Of a DNA stretch of 64,000 nucleotides, positions 34,221 to 44,772 are shown piece after piece. Below the pieces are notes generated by a model. The model did not search any database and was not told the DNA's origin. It worked only from the letters and a program-made list of their open reading frames with translations. The DNA is from Pinus tabuliformis (lineage: Eukaryota > Streptophyta > Pinopsida > Pinales > Pinaceae): NCBI GenBank assembly GCA_031772625.1, contig CM062805.1, positions 802,681,592 through 802,745,591 on the forward strand, read 5' to 3'. How positions within the stretch are numbered: position 1 is the first letter of the stretch; each line of letters begins with the position of its first letter. The position numbers and the translations under genes are program-made.

Positions 34221-35009
34221 CTATGTGGGGGACATAAGGAATACACTTTCCCCTGTATCTTCCTTAGAGCAAGCTCCATTAAATAACGTGTCCCAAATTT
34301 GCAAGCTTTCTTCCTCTGTGATCTGGCAAACTAGTTTTTTAAGCTGCGTGGAGGCCAGCTGAGATTCTTCAATTTGAATAAAACAAGTTCGAAAATCAGT
34401 GTCCACAACATAGATGGGATGATTAGTGGGATTCTTGTCATCGCAGATAATATAAGCCAGTTGAGCCTCTCTGTACAATCTCCTATTTTCACATCCAAAA
34501 CTCGGGACAGTAGCATAGGACAGATCATTTTGAAATGTTCCACCTAATCTCTTGATCCAACCCCTAGAAAGTAACATGCCAAACTTGGGGGGTACATCTG
34601 CTACCACAATATCCATCATCATGCTTTTCATGGGTAGATGAGACAAAGTGATGGCTAAGTCTTTGATTAGTCCCAGACATTTCACCTTTCTAGAGTCAAA
34701 AGAAAACTGGTCATGATAAGGCTTGGTAATGTCAAGACCCAATTTATCCATGATTGCCTTGGGCATTAGATTATGGCTGGCTCTAGTGTCCGGAAGGTAG
34801 TTGTGAAGTATTTTATCATGAATAGTTAGATAGACATAGAATGATGGGCAGCTATCTTGACAATTTTCAATCATTGGGTTGAGAATAACAGTTGGTTGGT
34901 CATATTGCATATTTACATAGTTAGTGGAGGCTTGGATGGCTTTAGGCTCAAGGGCCTCGAGGATGGATCTTTTGAAGGACTCATTCTTCACTAGCTCAAT
35001 CAGAGGCAT
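34221..35009 (-). pseudogene. Protease and truncated archaeal-type RNase H
   Basis: A 262-codon open frame. The protease part has 'HDKILHNYLPDTRASHNLMP', where the D-S-G triad of the family has become D-T-R. The 'DIVVADVPPKFGMLLSRGW' block follows. The last 30 residues, 'IWDTLFNGACSKEDTGESVF', match the start of an archaeal-type RNase H, with the catalytic Asp now Asn. The rest of that RNase H is missing. A small deletion separates this end from the linker at 34151. This copy independently places the second RNase H directly after the protease. Confidence 0.83.
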
Positions 35010-35039
35010 AGGTTTTCTTAGCTTCTAAATTTCTGATTG

Positions 35040-36395
35040 AAAACTGAAAGGAGAAGGAGACTTGTCAAGGCCTCTTACCTAGTGAGCTAGAGCTTTGAGG
35101 ATGATATGATCAATTGCTTGTTGTTTCTGCTTTTTAGCTTGTTGTACTACAGTGATAGTAGCTATTTGAATAGGAGTTTCCTTGCCATTATTCATCCTCG
35201 ACCTCAGATTATATCTTTTCTGATCTTCAGTTTGTAGAACAGCTTCACCATCCCACTCTTAGTTAATCTGGTCATTCAATAATGACTTTTCATAGGCCGC
35301 TAAGGTCAAAAAGGAGGCACTGCATTTGTCTTCAAGACAATGGATCTCATCATCTTCTTCAAACTGCTCTTCTTCCATGACTACATTCTGGAAAGGGGTC
35401 TTCACCCTTTGGTCTTCATTGACATCATTGCTTCTTTGGAAAATCTGCAACTACTCATTAGCTCTTCTATATGGATTTGGATTTGGATTTCTAGGAGCAA
35501 AGGTATTAGGAACTCTTCCTTTCCCAGGGTGCTGATCAACTTTTAATTTTGATATTTAAAAGGCTAATGACTCTATCATCTTAGTCATTTTATCTATCTT
35601 GGGATCTGAAGATGATGAAGACTCGCCCCTTTGTCTTCTTCTATCAATATTTCCCTTGAGCTTCTCAGCAGCCATGATGTTTGATTCTACTTCCAAGGAT
35701 GTATCCTGCATATTAGTTAAAGTACCACATCACCTCTGCCTCAAAAGTAGACAGAAGTTAGAGTCAAAAGCACTGACATAGGTGAGTTTAGCAGAGGTAT
35801 TGGTGGGTTTTACTTAAGCTGATATCTTTTTGTACATAGGGTTAAACCTCTTATTAAAATCAGACAACAAATCACCATTTTCCCTTTTTAAGTTCCCAAA
35901 CTCAGTGTGGTAGTAGAGGAGATCCTTCTTATCCCCCCAATGCTTTAGGAATACATCATCTAAATCCTCAATATCTACTATAGATCTTGGGGTTAGTTCC
36001 CTGAACCATTTTCTAGCCTCTCCATCTAGGCTTTGGACAAAGACTCTCATCCACACATCATCTTCACTAATGTATAGGTTATCAGCATAGCTATAGAATG
36101 ACTCAAGATGTTCTTTGGTTGTAACACCTTCAGTCCTAGTGAACTTAACCCTATATTTCTGATATTCTCCAGTAGGCATGGCATTCAAAGGAGTAGGCAG
36201 TACTAGAGGTCCATACCTAGCAGCTATGATTCTTTCCATTTTGGTAGGTGCTTGTGGACCTGTTATAGTTGAGGTGGTTATAAGAGTACTGATAGTCTGA
36301 ATGATAGAGGGATGAGGAGAGACTGATAAGACTAAACAAGTATGATGGATAGGAGGTGAGGTTTCCTTTGGGCTTACAACAAAAGGAGAATTTAC
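35040..36395 (-). pseudogene. gag of the deleted minus-strand element
   Basis: From 36395 the frame begins in a Ser/Thr/Pro-rich N-terminus and enters the gag core at about 36239-35814. This includes 'MPTGEYQKYRVKFTRTEGVT', 'MRVFVQSLDGEARKWFREL' and 'DFNKRFNPMYKKIS'. A stop at about 35813 and more breaks follow. The tail at 35450-35259 is acidic and has 'EDKCSASFLTLAAYEKSLL'. No CX2CX4HX4C knuckle was found. The core aligns with gag of element 1 (16450-16960). Confidence 0.83.
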
Positions 36396-38345
36396 AGTCT
36401 AGCCACCTTTGCTAGCACATGCAAGCTCCCCTTTGAGCCCAATCACCATTTCACTACTGAGATAAAACACAGGCCTGTTGTCCCAAATAACGTTAAATAT
36501 TGGCAAGTATTTGAAAGCGATGAACAAATTAACAATTTCCTCACTCTTGAGCATGAGTTTTCAAATATCAACATTGACATGGATGCTATGACGGATGAAC
36601 AACAACAAACAAATGAAAATCAGCAGGCTGTAACAGCTGTAACAGCCAAACAAATGCTAAACCCAACTGTTTTTGACAATGCAAACATAAAAGAGCTGAA
36701 ACAAATGCATTTGGAGGAAATAGCCAAAACAGAGGTCGAGATCATTGATCTAAAGGATAACTTCCTCCCTGCTGGCCTTACTCCATTAGAAGATATGTTT
36801 GATGCAAATGATGTTCCCAAAAAACCAAAAATGCAACCCTTAAACGCTGCTATAGAAGAACATAACATTGGGACAGCAGAGAAGCCCAAAATGATCAAAC
36901 TATCTCAATCCTTGCCACACGATCAAAAGCCCAAATATGTTGATTTGTTTAAAGAATTCCAAGATGTATTTTCTTGGAGTTATGAAGACTTGAAGTCTTA
37001 TGACACCTCAGTGATCCAACACACCATTCCCTTAAAACCAAATCAAAAGCCCTTCAAACAGAAATTAAGGAGAATCAATACCATGCTCCTCCCCTTGGTT
37101 GAGAAGGAAGTCAAGAGGATGTTTGAAGCAGGTATCGTAGCACCTATTAGATTTTCTGAATGGGTGTCGAATCTTGTTCCCTCCAGAAAGAAGATAGGTG
37201 GGATTAGGTTATGTGTGGACCTAAGAAACTTAAACCATGTCTCCATAAAAGACCACTACCCATTGCCAACAATGGATCAGATTCTACAAAGAGTAGTGGG
37301 GTCATATAGAATCTCTTTTCTAGATGGCTTTTCAGGTTTTAATCAAATACTTGTTCACCCGAATGACCAAGACAAGATAGCCTTTACCACACCGTGGGGA
37401 ACATTTAAATATGTGAAGATGCCTTTCAGACTTAAAAAAACTAGTGCTACCTTTCAAAGGGCAATGGACATTTCATTTGCCAAGGAAATCCATGATTTCC
37501 TAGTTGTCTACCTTGATGACTTAACCCCCTTCTCCAAATCTGATCCAGAGCACCTCAAACACCTAAGGCAAATATTCATGACATGTAGGAAATATTCCAT
37601 TTCCTTGAATCCCAAGAAGTCTCTCTTTGGCCTTGAAGAAGGCAAACTACTTGGCCATATCATTTCAAAAGAGGGGATTAGAATTGACCCTGAAAGAATT
37701 CAAGCCATCCTTCAAATTCCATATCCAAGAAACATAAAACAATTGCAAGCATTCCTTGGAAAGATCAATTTCTTAAGGAGATTCATCCCAAACGTGGCTG
37801 AACTGATAAGAACGCTAAACAACATGCTTAAGAAGGATGCTAAGGTAAAATTGTCTCTCGAAACCAAGCAAGCCTTTGAGAGTATCAAAGCTGCCTTAAC
37901 CCAAGCCCCTGTCCTCACCAGTCCTCAGTTTGACAAAATTTTTATCATTTTTTCTTTTGCATCTGATCACACTATAGCTACTGTCCTTTTACAAAAGGAT
38001 GATCAAGGAAATGAAAAGCCAATTTCTTTTTTTAGCTGAGCCCTTAGGGATGCCCCCTTGAAGTACCAAATCATGGAGAAGCAGGCCTATGCCCTTGTTA
38101 AAGCAATCAAAGATTTCCAAGTTTACATTTTATATTCACATGTGATTGCCTATGTCCCAAATGTTGTTGTAAAAGACATATTAACCCAAGAGGGATTAGA
38201 AGGAAAAAGAGGAAAGTGGATTGCTAACATCCTTGAGTATGACATAGAAATAAAACCAACCAAGCTCATAAAGGAACAAGGTTTAGCCAAACTGATGTCC
38301 AAAACAAATTTCCAAGCCCTAGACATTAACCAACTGGACAATGAA
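36396..38345 (+). pseudogene. aRNH end, linker, RT and degenerate RNase H of element 2
   Basis: A 486-codon open frame (36579-38039) covers the linker and RT. Motifs include 'FKQKLRRINTMLLPLVEKE', 'RFSEWVSNLVPSRKKIGG', 'RLCVDLRNLNHVSIKDHY' and the catalytic YLDD at 37509-37520. 'LLGHIISKEGIRIDP' and 'FLRRFIPN' follow. The usual 'MPFGLKN' reads MPFRLKK. The RNase H domain (37918-38345) shows 'FSFASDHTIATVLLQKDDQG', 'QAYALVKAIKDFQVYI' and 'AYVPNVVVKDIL', so the Asp, Glu, Asp and Asp positions of the active family are all replaced. A TGA at 38037 replaces an expected Arg or Lys codon. The domain order equals element 1. Confidence 0.88.
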
Positions 38346-38399
38346 CAGGAGCTGGAGACTCCACAGATCAGTGAAACCTTCTTATGATCCCCATGGTAT

Positions 38400-39652
38400 G
38401 CTGATATTTGTTTTGTATTGTTGAATCTGTGTGCTCCCCCAGGATTGTCCAGAACCAAGAAAATATTTGTAAAAATGAAGGCTTTAAAGTTTTGTGTCTT
38501 TGATGGTGCATTATTTTGGAAAAACCATGAAGGAATATTGCTTAATTGTTTAACCATGAATGAAACTAATAATGTCATGAAAGAATTCCATGCAGGAGAC
38601 TGTGGAGGAAATCTATATTGGAAGTCCACTACTGATAAAATTTTAAGGGCTGGTTTTTATTGGCCCTCTTTGTTTGCAGATATAAAGATGTTTGCTACCT
38701 CATGCCACAAATGCCAAATCTTTGAGGGAAAAAGAAAGCTTCTGCCTTTACCCCTTAAGCCCATCTCAACTGAAAAGCCTTTTCAACAATTGGGTCTTGA
38801 CTTCATTGGAGAAATCCATCCCTCTTCCTCAGGCCAACACAAGTGGATTCTAATAGAAACCATCTATTTCACTAAGTGGATTGACGCCATCCCATGTAGG
38901 CAAGCTAATGACACCACCATTATCCAATTCCTTGAATGCAACATCCTTTCTAGATTTGGTTGCCCTGAGAAGATCATCACTCACAACGTTGTTGCCTTCA
39001 AATCCAAAAGGATGATCAGTTTTTGCCATAAATTCCATATCACCTTAGGCCAATCTACAGCTTATTACCCTCAAGGTAATGGCTTGGCCGAATCATCCAA
39101 CAGGAGCCTGATTAATATTATCAAGAATATCTTAGAAGAAAACAAAAGAACTGGCATAGAAAGCTCACAGTTTCCCTTTGGGCAGACAGAATTTCAACAA
39201 AGAGATCCATTGGGATGAGCCCTTATGAGCTAGTATATGGTATGGAGGCCAAACTTCCATCTTCCATGGGTATCCCTATCATCAATCTATTACAAGAAAT
39301 CCAAGTTGAACCAAATGATGTACAACGAAGAATCAATCAGACCATTCATCTTCAGCAAATGAGAGAGCAAGTGTATGACAGATCTCAAATTATGCAAGAG
39401 AGGCTGAAGAAAGCATTTGGCAAAAGGACCAAGGCTAAGGATTTCTGCATTGACAACAAAGTTCTAAGGTGGGATTCACGAAGAGAAGACAAGGGAAAGC
39501 ATGCAAAATTTGATTTTCTATGGAAAGGCCCATTTGTTATCAGTGCTGTGCAAGGCAATAACACGTATTTCCTCAAAACTATAGATGACAGCATAGTGGA
39601 AGACAGCCCTGTAAATGGCCGAATGTTGAAACATTATCAAGATCCCTTTTAA
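38400..39652 (+). pseudogene. Integrase of element 2
   Basis: The zinc region spans about 38570-38720 ('EFHAGDCGG' and 'CHKCQIF'; the second His is replaced by Asn). The catalytic core has Asp in 'GLDFIGEIH' (38799) and Glu in 'GLAESSNRS', but the middle Asp is His ('IITHNVVAF', about 38985). A frameshift near 39155 moves the reading frame; the C-terminal part is open at 39215-39652 ('SPYELVYGMEAKLPSS', 'NKVLRWDSRREDKGKHAK', 'FLWKGPFVI'). A stop near 38384 separates it from the RNase H. Apart from these changes it is nearly complete. No chromodomain follows. Confidence 0.88.
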
Positions 39653-40168
39653 GGGATACAACGCCCCTATGTATATGTTTGTATATTAGTGTTTGTATAT
39701 ATGTCAGTGCTTTCCTTTTTATGTTTTTATAAGAAATCTGATTGCTTGGAACCAAGAGGCATTGTTATATCAAATCAAATCCAGTCAGAAGTGCTACAAT
39801 TAAGCTTCCCACTTCATTCAATAGTATCAAAATAGGGGAGTGGTTTTTTGTGTTACACCTACAGCCTGTTCAAAGACAAAATTGAGAAGAGTTGCTCCAA
39901 CTTGTCCCCTTTTTGTGTTTATTTCAGAAGGTAGGTCTCAATAAAAAATGTATGTAATATCAAGCACGCAGAAGAAAGCAGGCGACTCTATATAGTTCAC
40001 AGTAATTCAGTTGTCCATGAGAGAGTGCTGTTCAGATCTCAAGATCCCAGTTTTTTAGCAGCCAACAAAGAATTGTTTTCAGTTCCACAGCAACAATAGC
40101 AGATCAAGGCAGTCTGACCTACTGTTGTTGGCTTTTCACAAGGAAAAGCCATCCTCAAGTGGAGCCAC
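39653..40168 (+). other. 3' untranslated region of element 2
   Basis: No gene here. It ends AAAAGCCATCCTCAA followed by GTGGAGCCAC, the same block as element 1, immediately before the LTR start TATTAGCC at 40169 (expected TG replaced by TA). Confidence 0.65.
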
Positions 40169-43100
40169 TATTAGCCTCCTGCTGCAGCAGGTATTCATCT
40201 TTCATGATCGACATTTTTACATGCCAAATATGTCATACTTTGCATGCTGCAACGTTCCATATTTGCTACAGAGGCCAAAAGAGTTGTCCATGAGAGTGTG
40301 CTAGTCTAAGTGCCACTGCTATGTTCCATTTTTTATGAGTTGATCCATCCTTGATAAGTTTTTTCAGTTAAGGGAGGGCCAAACAGCTTAATCTTGGTCT
40401 CCCTAGGTTTCAATTTCCTGTTGTAGAATATAGAGAATAATTATCTGTCCAAACAGCCTAATCTTGGCAGATTTGTAGATAGGTAGTGAAACAAGGGTGC
40501 TCAACAACTTAATCTGAGCCCCTGGATGCAATAAGTGTAGATGTAGATAGGAGGACAACAAGAAGAAAAGAATGAAAAGCTGGGTATGCTAGTTCAAGTG
40601 CACCCAAACCAAAAGAAGAGAAAATGCTAGGTGAGTAGGCCGGGTAGGTAGTTTTGTGGTTGCAGAATCATGACTTGTGATCCATTTCATCTTTTCAAGT
40701 GTCATATCTATTCATATCACTAGTTTGAGGCAATTTTCCCTTGGAGGACTTCAAGCGAGGCATGACTAACTCCCCCTTCTTCTTATTCCCCAAATCATTC
40801 ACTAACCTTCCCTAAGAGGGCAAGATCTGCTTAATACCTCTTAGTTTCATCATTTTCCGTACCATTTGCCTTGGTAAAGATCTACTTTACTCAAGGAGTG
40901 TTCATACTTCCTCTATGAGTCATGTTCCCCCTTAAATAGCCTAAGATTTACATACTTAGCACTTTCTTCACAACATTCATATTAACTCCTAACTCTATTA
41001 TGTAAATCCCTCCTTATTTTTCCCCTTCCCATACTAAAAATATATGGCAAAAATCCCCATTATTTACATATCCCCTCCTCTGGTTGAAATATAACCATAA
41101 GTATGTTTGGGAATTACTAAGTTTGCTTGAAACTTAGTAAGAACCCTCATTTCGCCCAAAAAAACCATCTTCCTAAGGTGCTTGGACTCCTTCCAAAACA
41201 CAAAAACCCCCTTCAAAAGCTATCGGACTCATTCCGATGCCTCAAGAACCCTTCCAAAGCTTTAAAAGGATTTTTCCGATCACGTTAACCCTCCTCCGAT
41301 GAGTTCTCCTCTCCTCCGACGCGATATCACTGTCGGAGGTCGCAACATTCATTCATCGGCCCGCCCCCTTTTATATCTCCCCGATATCACTTCGCCGATG
41401 CGATTTCGCGATCGGCAGTCGCAAGTTTCTATACCTGTATATATATCCCCCCTCTCATCCACCGACGCGATATTGCTATCGCACCCGAAAGCATATCGCA
41501 TTGTGACCCATTCATTTCCGCAATATTTCCCATTATCGCATAGCCGCATGCCTTATCGCCTTCCCGAAATCGGCGATCGCTCCCATTGCATCACATATAT
41601 AAAAGCTACTGCTCCGTGTCCCCGCTGATTGCCGATCTTTGATTTAATCCCCGTCGTACTCCCACGTCATCCTGCCACATCACCCTGGCACGTCACTACT
41701 GTACTGGGACCCACTGCTAACATCATACTGACGTCATCACTAAAAGAAAGCGTGAGAGGCGCAAATCACAGCAAAGAGAGCCCAGAATGAAAAACTGAGG
41801 CAACTTTCAATGCGCGATTAGTGCTTATTGCTAATCGCGCATCGCTAAGAAAAAATTACCAAAATGGAAAGCTTAATATCACTCGTCCACGAGTAGGCCC
41901 GAAAACTCGTAGTTTGACATAAACTCCTCATTTATGATTCCTATTCAAATTAGCCAGCGCCGGTAGCATTCCAGAGGCCACGGAAATCATTTGCAGCAGC
42001 CATTCTTGCCTTGAAAGGGCAGAAAAGGGGCGATTTGACAGTTTCAAACATATCAGATCAAGAGAAAGTAGCCCAATTTAAGTGTTAAAGAGTATCAGAG
42101 GAAAGACGAAGCCTCAATTACATTAAAGAGTATCAGATCAAAGCCGGTGAACATTAAAGACCCCCAAGAAAAGTCAAAGAAAGCGGTAAAGCCATTTAAA
42201 GGCTCTCAAATCACAGTTAGTGCACATCAAAACCACTCAAGAGTAGGGGATCAAAGCCCAAAGCACAGTTATGGCTAAATGAACCGCACAGAGCCATAAG
42301 GATAGATTTCGACTCAATTTTTGAGGCAACTGCCCCAGCGCAGCACTTAGATATCTTCTTACATTAATTCCACGACAAGATTAGATTAAAGAACTCATTT
42401 CCCTCAGATCTGTAAAAAATCTGTTGTAATGGATATTTTAGATATTTTCCCTATATAAACCACCCGAATTCATTGTTTAAAGGGTTGGTTGGTTGATAAT
42501 CCTCTTGGGGGACTCGCACTGTATGTTTTTTGAGATTTTTCTATAATCAAAGACTGCTGAAAAGCTTGGAGGATGGACTGTCTGTTGTGTTATTAAAGAC
42601 TGAAGAGTGATATATAGAATTCTTGTGCTGCTACATGGCCCAATAAGTGTTTCTTACCTTTGTTTTCAATTCATATATGTTTATATCGTACATATATCAC
42701 CATCTAAGTTATAGAAAGAAATATTAGCTTAGAATTTGCGTGGCTGCACTCTATGCTCAGTTTCTGTGATTTCTATATGTTTTCTTCTGATTCAGGCATA
42801 AATATGAATTCCCCATGGCTCATATTTGCTCTGTTTCATTCACGTATGAATGTTATTTAGGAATTCTTGACTGCTCCTAGATATAGTTCACTCACCTTCC
42901 CTCTGTTAAGCTGAATGAGAGATTCTTAGTTGCCTTTCATTCCTTAGCCTTCACTCCATCCTTTTTAGCTTGAAAGATTGTTTCATGAGCAACTATCCTG
43001 CTCTATATTCCTCTTGTGACCAAGAAAATGCACCAGCAACCCTACTCCACGACTCCATGCCCAATGGTTTGAACCTCTCACACGATGCATGCCTCCCTAC

Positions 43101-43305
43101 TTGAAAACATCAATCGTCCCACTGAAACTTAAACAAAAACCCAAAGAATCATATAACTAGCCTAAAATCATCATCAACAAAGCTAAATCATAAAGAGAGA
43201 GCCCTCTCTGATTGCAGGTGGGCTAGGACCTGCAGTCCAAAGATTGGTCTGTGGTTACCTCGGCCGTATCCCTTAAGGAGCTTTGGGACAACCTGAGTAA
43301 TAACA
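40169..43305 (+). mobile_element. 3' LTR of element 2 (3.1 kb)
   Basis: It runs from TATTAGCCTCC to GAGTAATAACA. Its start and its U5 are homologous to the LTR of element 1 (for example 'GGGTAGGTAGTT..TGGTTGCAGAAT' and 'GACTCCATGCCCAATGG'). The large reading frame of element 1 is absent. A CpG-rich block lies at 41280-41640. A palindrome GCGCGATTA...TAATCGCGC is near 41815-41850. The TATA box TATATAAA is at 42452-42459, so U3 is about 2.3 kb. U5 carries AGAGAGAGCCCTCTCT near 43194-43209. Small open frames such as 41299-41628 lie in U3 and show no family. Confidence 0.85.
42452..42459 (+). promoter_or_regulatory. TATA box in the LTR of element 2
   Basis: TATATAAA in the context CCCTATATAAACC, about 850 bp before the LTR end, sets the U3/R border shortly downstream. 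Confidence 0.65.
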
Positions 43306-44772
43306 GTTGGTAAACCCTCCATATGGAACTAGACCGATTGGATGCAAGTGGGTATTCAAAAAAACATAAAGAAGACAACTCACTTGACAAGAACAATGAA
43401 AGGCTCATGGCAAAAGGATTTGCACAAAAGGAAGGTGTTGACTATGAATAAACCTTCACTCCCACAAAAAATGGGTGACCATATGGACTATATTCTTTTT
43501 GGTAGAACAGAAAGGATGGAAAATCCATAATATGGATGTGAAGGCAACTTTCTTGAATGGATATATATATATATATATTTTTTTTTTTTTCTTTTTTTTT
43601 TTATGTACCAACGTGAAGTTTTTGTTGTGAAAGGACAAAAAAAAATGTATGAAAGCTTATCAAATCCTTATATGGTCTATAGTAGGCACCACTATTATTG
43701 TATGAAAAGTTAACCAATCATCTTTTGAAGCTAAATCTCAAACATTCCAATCTTGATGATGCGACTTTGTCTTTCAAAAATGTTGGAAAAAAGTGGTGTA
43801 TCTTGTAGTGCATCTAGATCATCTATTAAAAATAGGAAACGTTGAAACTTATATTGCATTTGTGAAGAAACATTTGAGGAAAGGTTTTTAAATAACATAT
43901 TTGGGACATATTCATTATTACTTAGGAATTGAAGTCAGTCAAAATCTAAAATACATATTCATTTCCAAAAAGAAGTATGTTGGATGACTACTAAATAGAT
44001 TTGTCATGGCAGATTGAAACCCTCTCTCCACTCCAATGGATATGAATATGAAGATTACAATGAAAGAATGGAATGAATTCAAGGATGCAACGAAGTACAT
44101 ATAGCTTGTAGGAATCCTCAACTACGTAATCATGACCAGAACAAATATCACATATGTTGTGAGAATCCTTTACAAATTTATGCATAAACCATGTGAGGGA
44201 CATTGGTGTGCTACAAAACGAGCCTTGAGATACTTAAAGGGAATTGAATATTATGAACTTAATTAAACCAAGGTGGATAACTTCAATCTTACTATAAATT
44301 TTGATTTAGACTTCGATGAAGACGAGGAAAATGGAGTATCAACATTAGGATATCTCATGAGTCTAGGATCAACAACTATCTCGTGGAGGTATCACAACTA
44401 ATCAGTTCTGGCATATTCAAAAACAAAAGCAAAATATGTGGTAGACACAGAAGTGACAAAGGAAATTTTGTCACTTAGGAATATACTTGAAGACTTGTAG
44501 AAGAAACAAGTAAACTCAACTCCTTTACTTGTAAAAAATACTTCTATAATCAAGTGCTCCAAGAACCCTTAATTACATTATAGAACCAAACATGTCAATA
44601 CAAAATATCATTTTATTAGATATCATGTAGAGGCCAAAACCATTCATCTAAGACATTATTTCAATGTTGAGAAAAGTGCGAATATCTTCACCAAAGCACT
44701 TGAAATAGAAAAATTTCACAAGTTCAAAACGATTCTTTGGCTAAAAACACCCGCTCAGATTAAGGTTGGGAA
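43306..44772 (+). pseudogene. Ty1/copia RT and RNase H, heavily decayed
   Basis: Translated fragments match the second half of copia pol: 'RLMAKGFAQKEGVDYE' (about 43400-43450), 'TYLGHIHYYLGIEVSQN' (about 43895-43945), 'GILNYVIMTRTNITYVV' (about 44110-44160) and 'KRALRYLKGIEYY' (about 44215-44255). The RNase H end has 'AKTIHLRHYFNVEKSANIFTKAL'. The TA and poly-T insert at 43559-43605 lies in the region before the catalytic YVDD. Stops and frameshifts are frequent. The N-terminal half of RT, integrase and gag are absent because element 2 inserted at 43305 and the left flank is not in the window. The copia RNase H ends just before an LTR-like TGTTAGACAA at 44773. Confidence 0.85.
43559..43605. 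repeat. TA dinucleotide tract followed by poly-T
   Basis: An (AT)n run of about 20 bases is followed by an interrupted T run of about 25 bases, inside the copia pseudogene. Confidence 0.9.

Larger units (their letters stand above)
31815..36395 (-). mobile_element. Internally deleted Tat-like element, minus strand
   Basis: Read on the minus strand: gag (36395-35040), PR plus the start of aRNH (35009-34221), a linker and integrase C-terminus fused by deletion (34151-33870), the GGAGCCA motif (33607-33601) and the 3' LTR (33600-31815). RT, the gypsy-type RNase H and most of integrase are missing. The 5' LTR is absent because the gag N-terminus abuts element 2 at about 36395, head to head. The sequence is clearly diverged from element 1 and element 2, so this is a separate insertion, not a flipped part of either. 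Confidence 0.85.
36396..43305 (+). mobile_element. Element 2: best-preserved Tat-like pol, 5' truncated
   Basis: The element begins within the end of the aRNH at about 36396 (ASTCKLPFEPNHHF, against ASTCKLPFKPNHQF in element 1). It continues through RT, degenerate RNase H, integrase and a 3' UTR to the 3' LTR at 40169-43305. The 5' LTR, gag, PR and most of aRNH are absent, replaced by the inverted neighbour. The right end lies in a copia RT, so it inserted into a copia element. Likely TSD GTTGG (43306-43310) has no partner here. It is younger or less decayed than element 1: pol has only two stops and one frameshift. Confidence 0.88.

Noticed and set aside
36620..38629. Minus-strand frames overlapping the pol of element 2
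   Set aside because: They are shadows of the plus-strand RT and integrase, whose catalytic motifs are clear.
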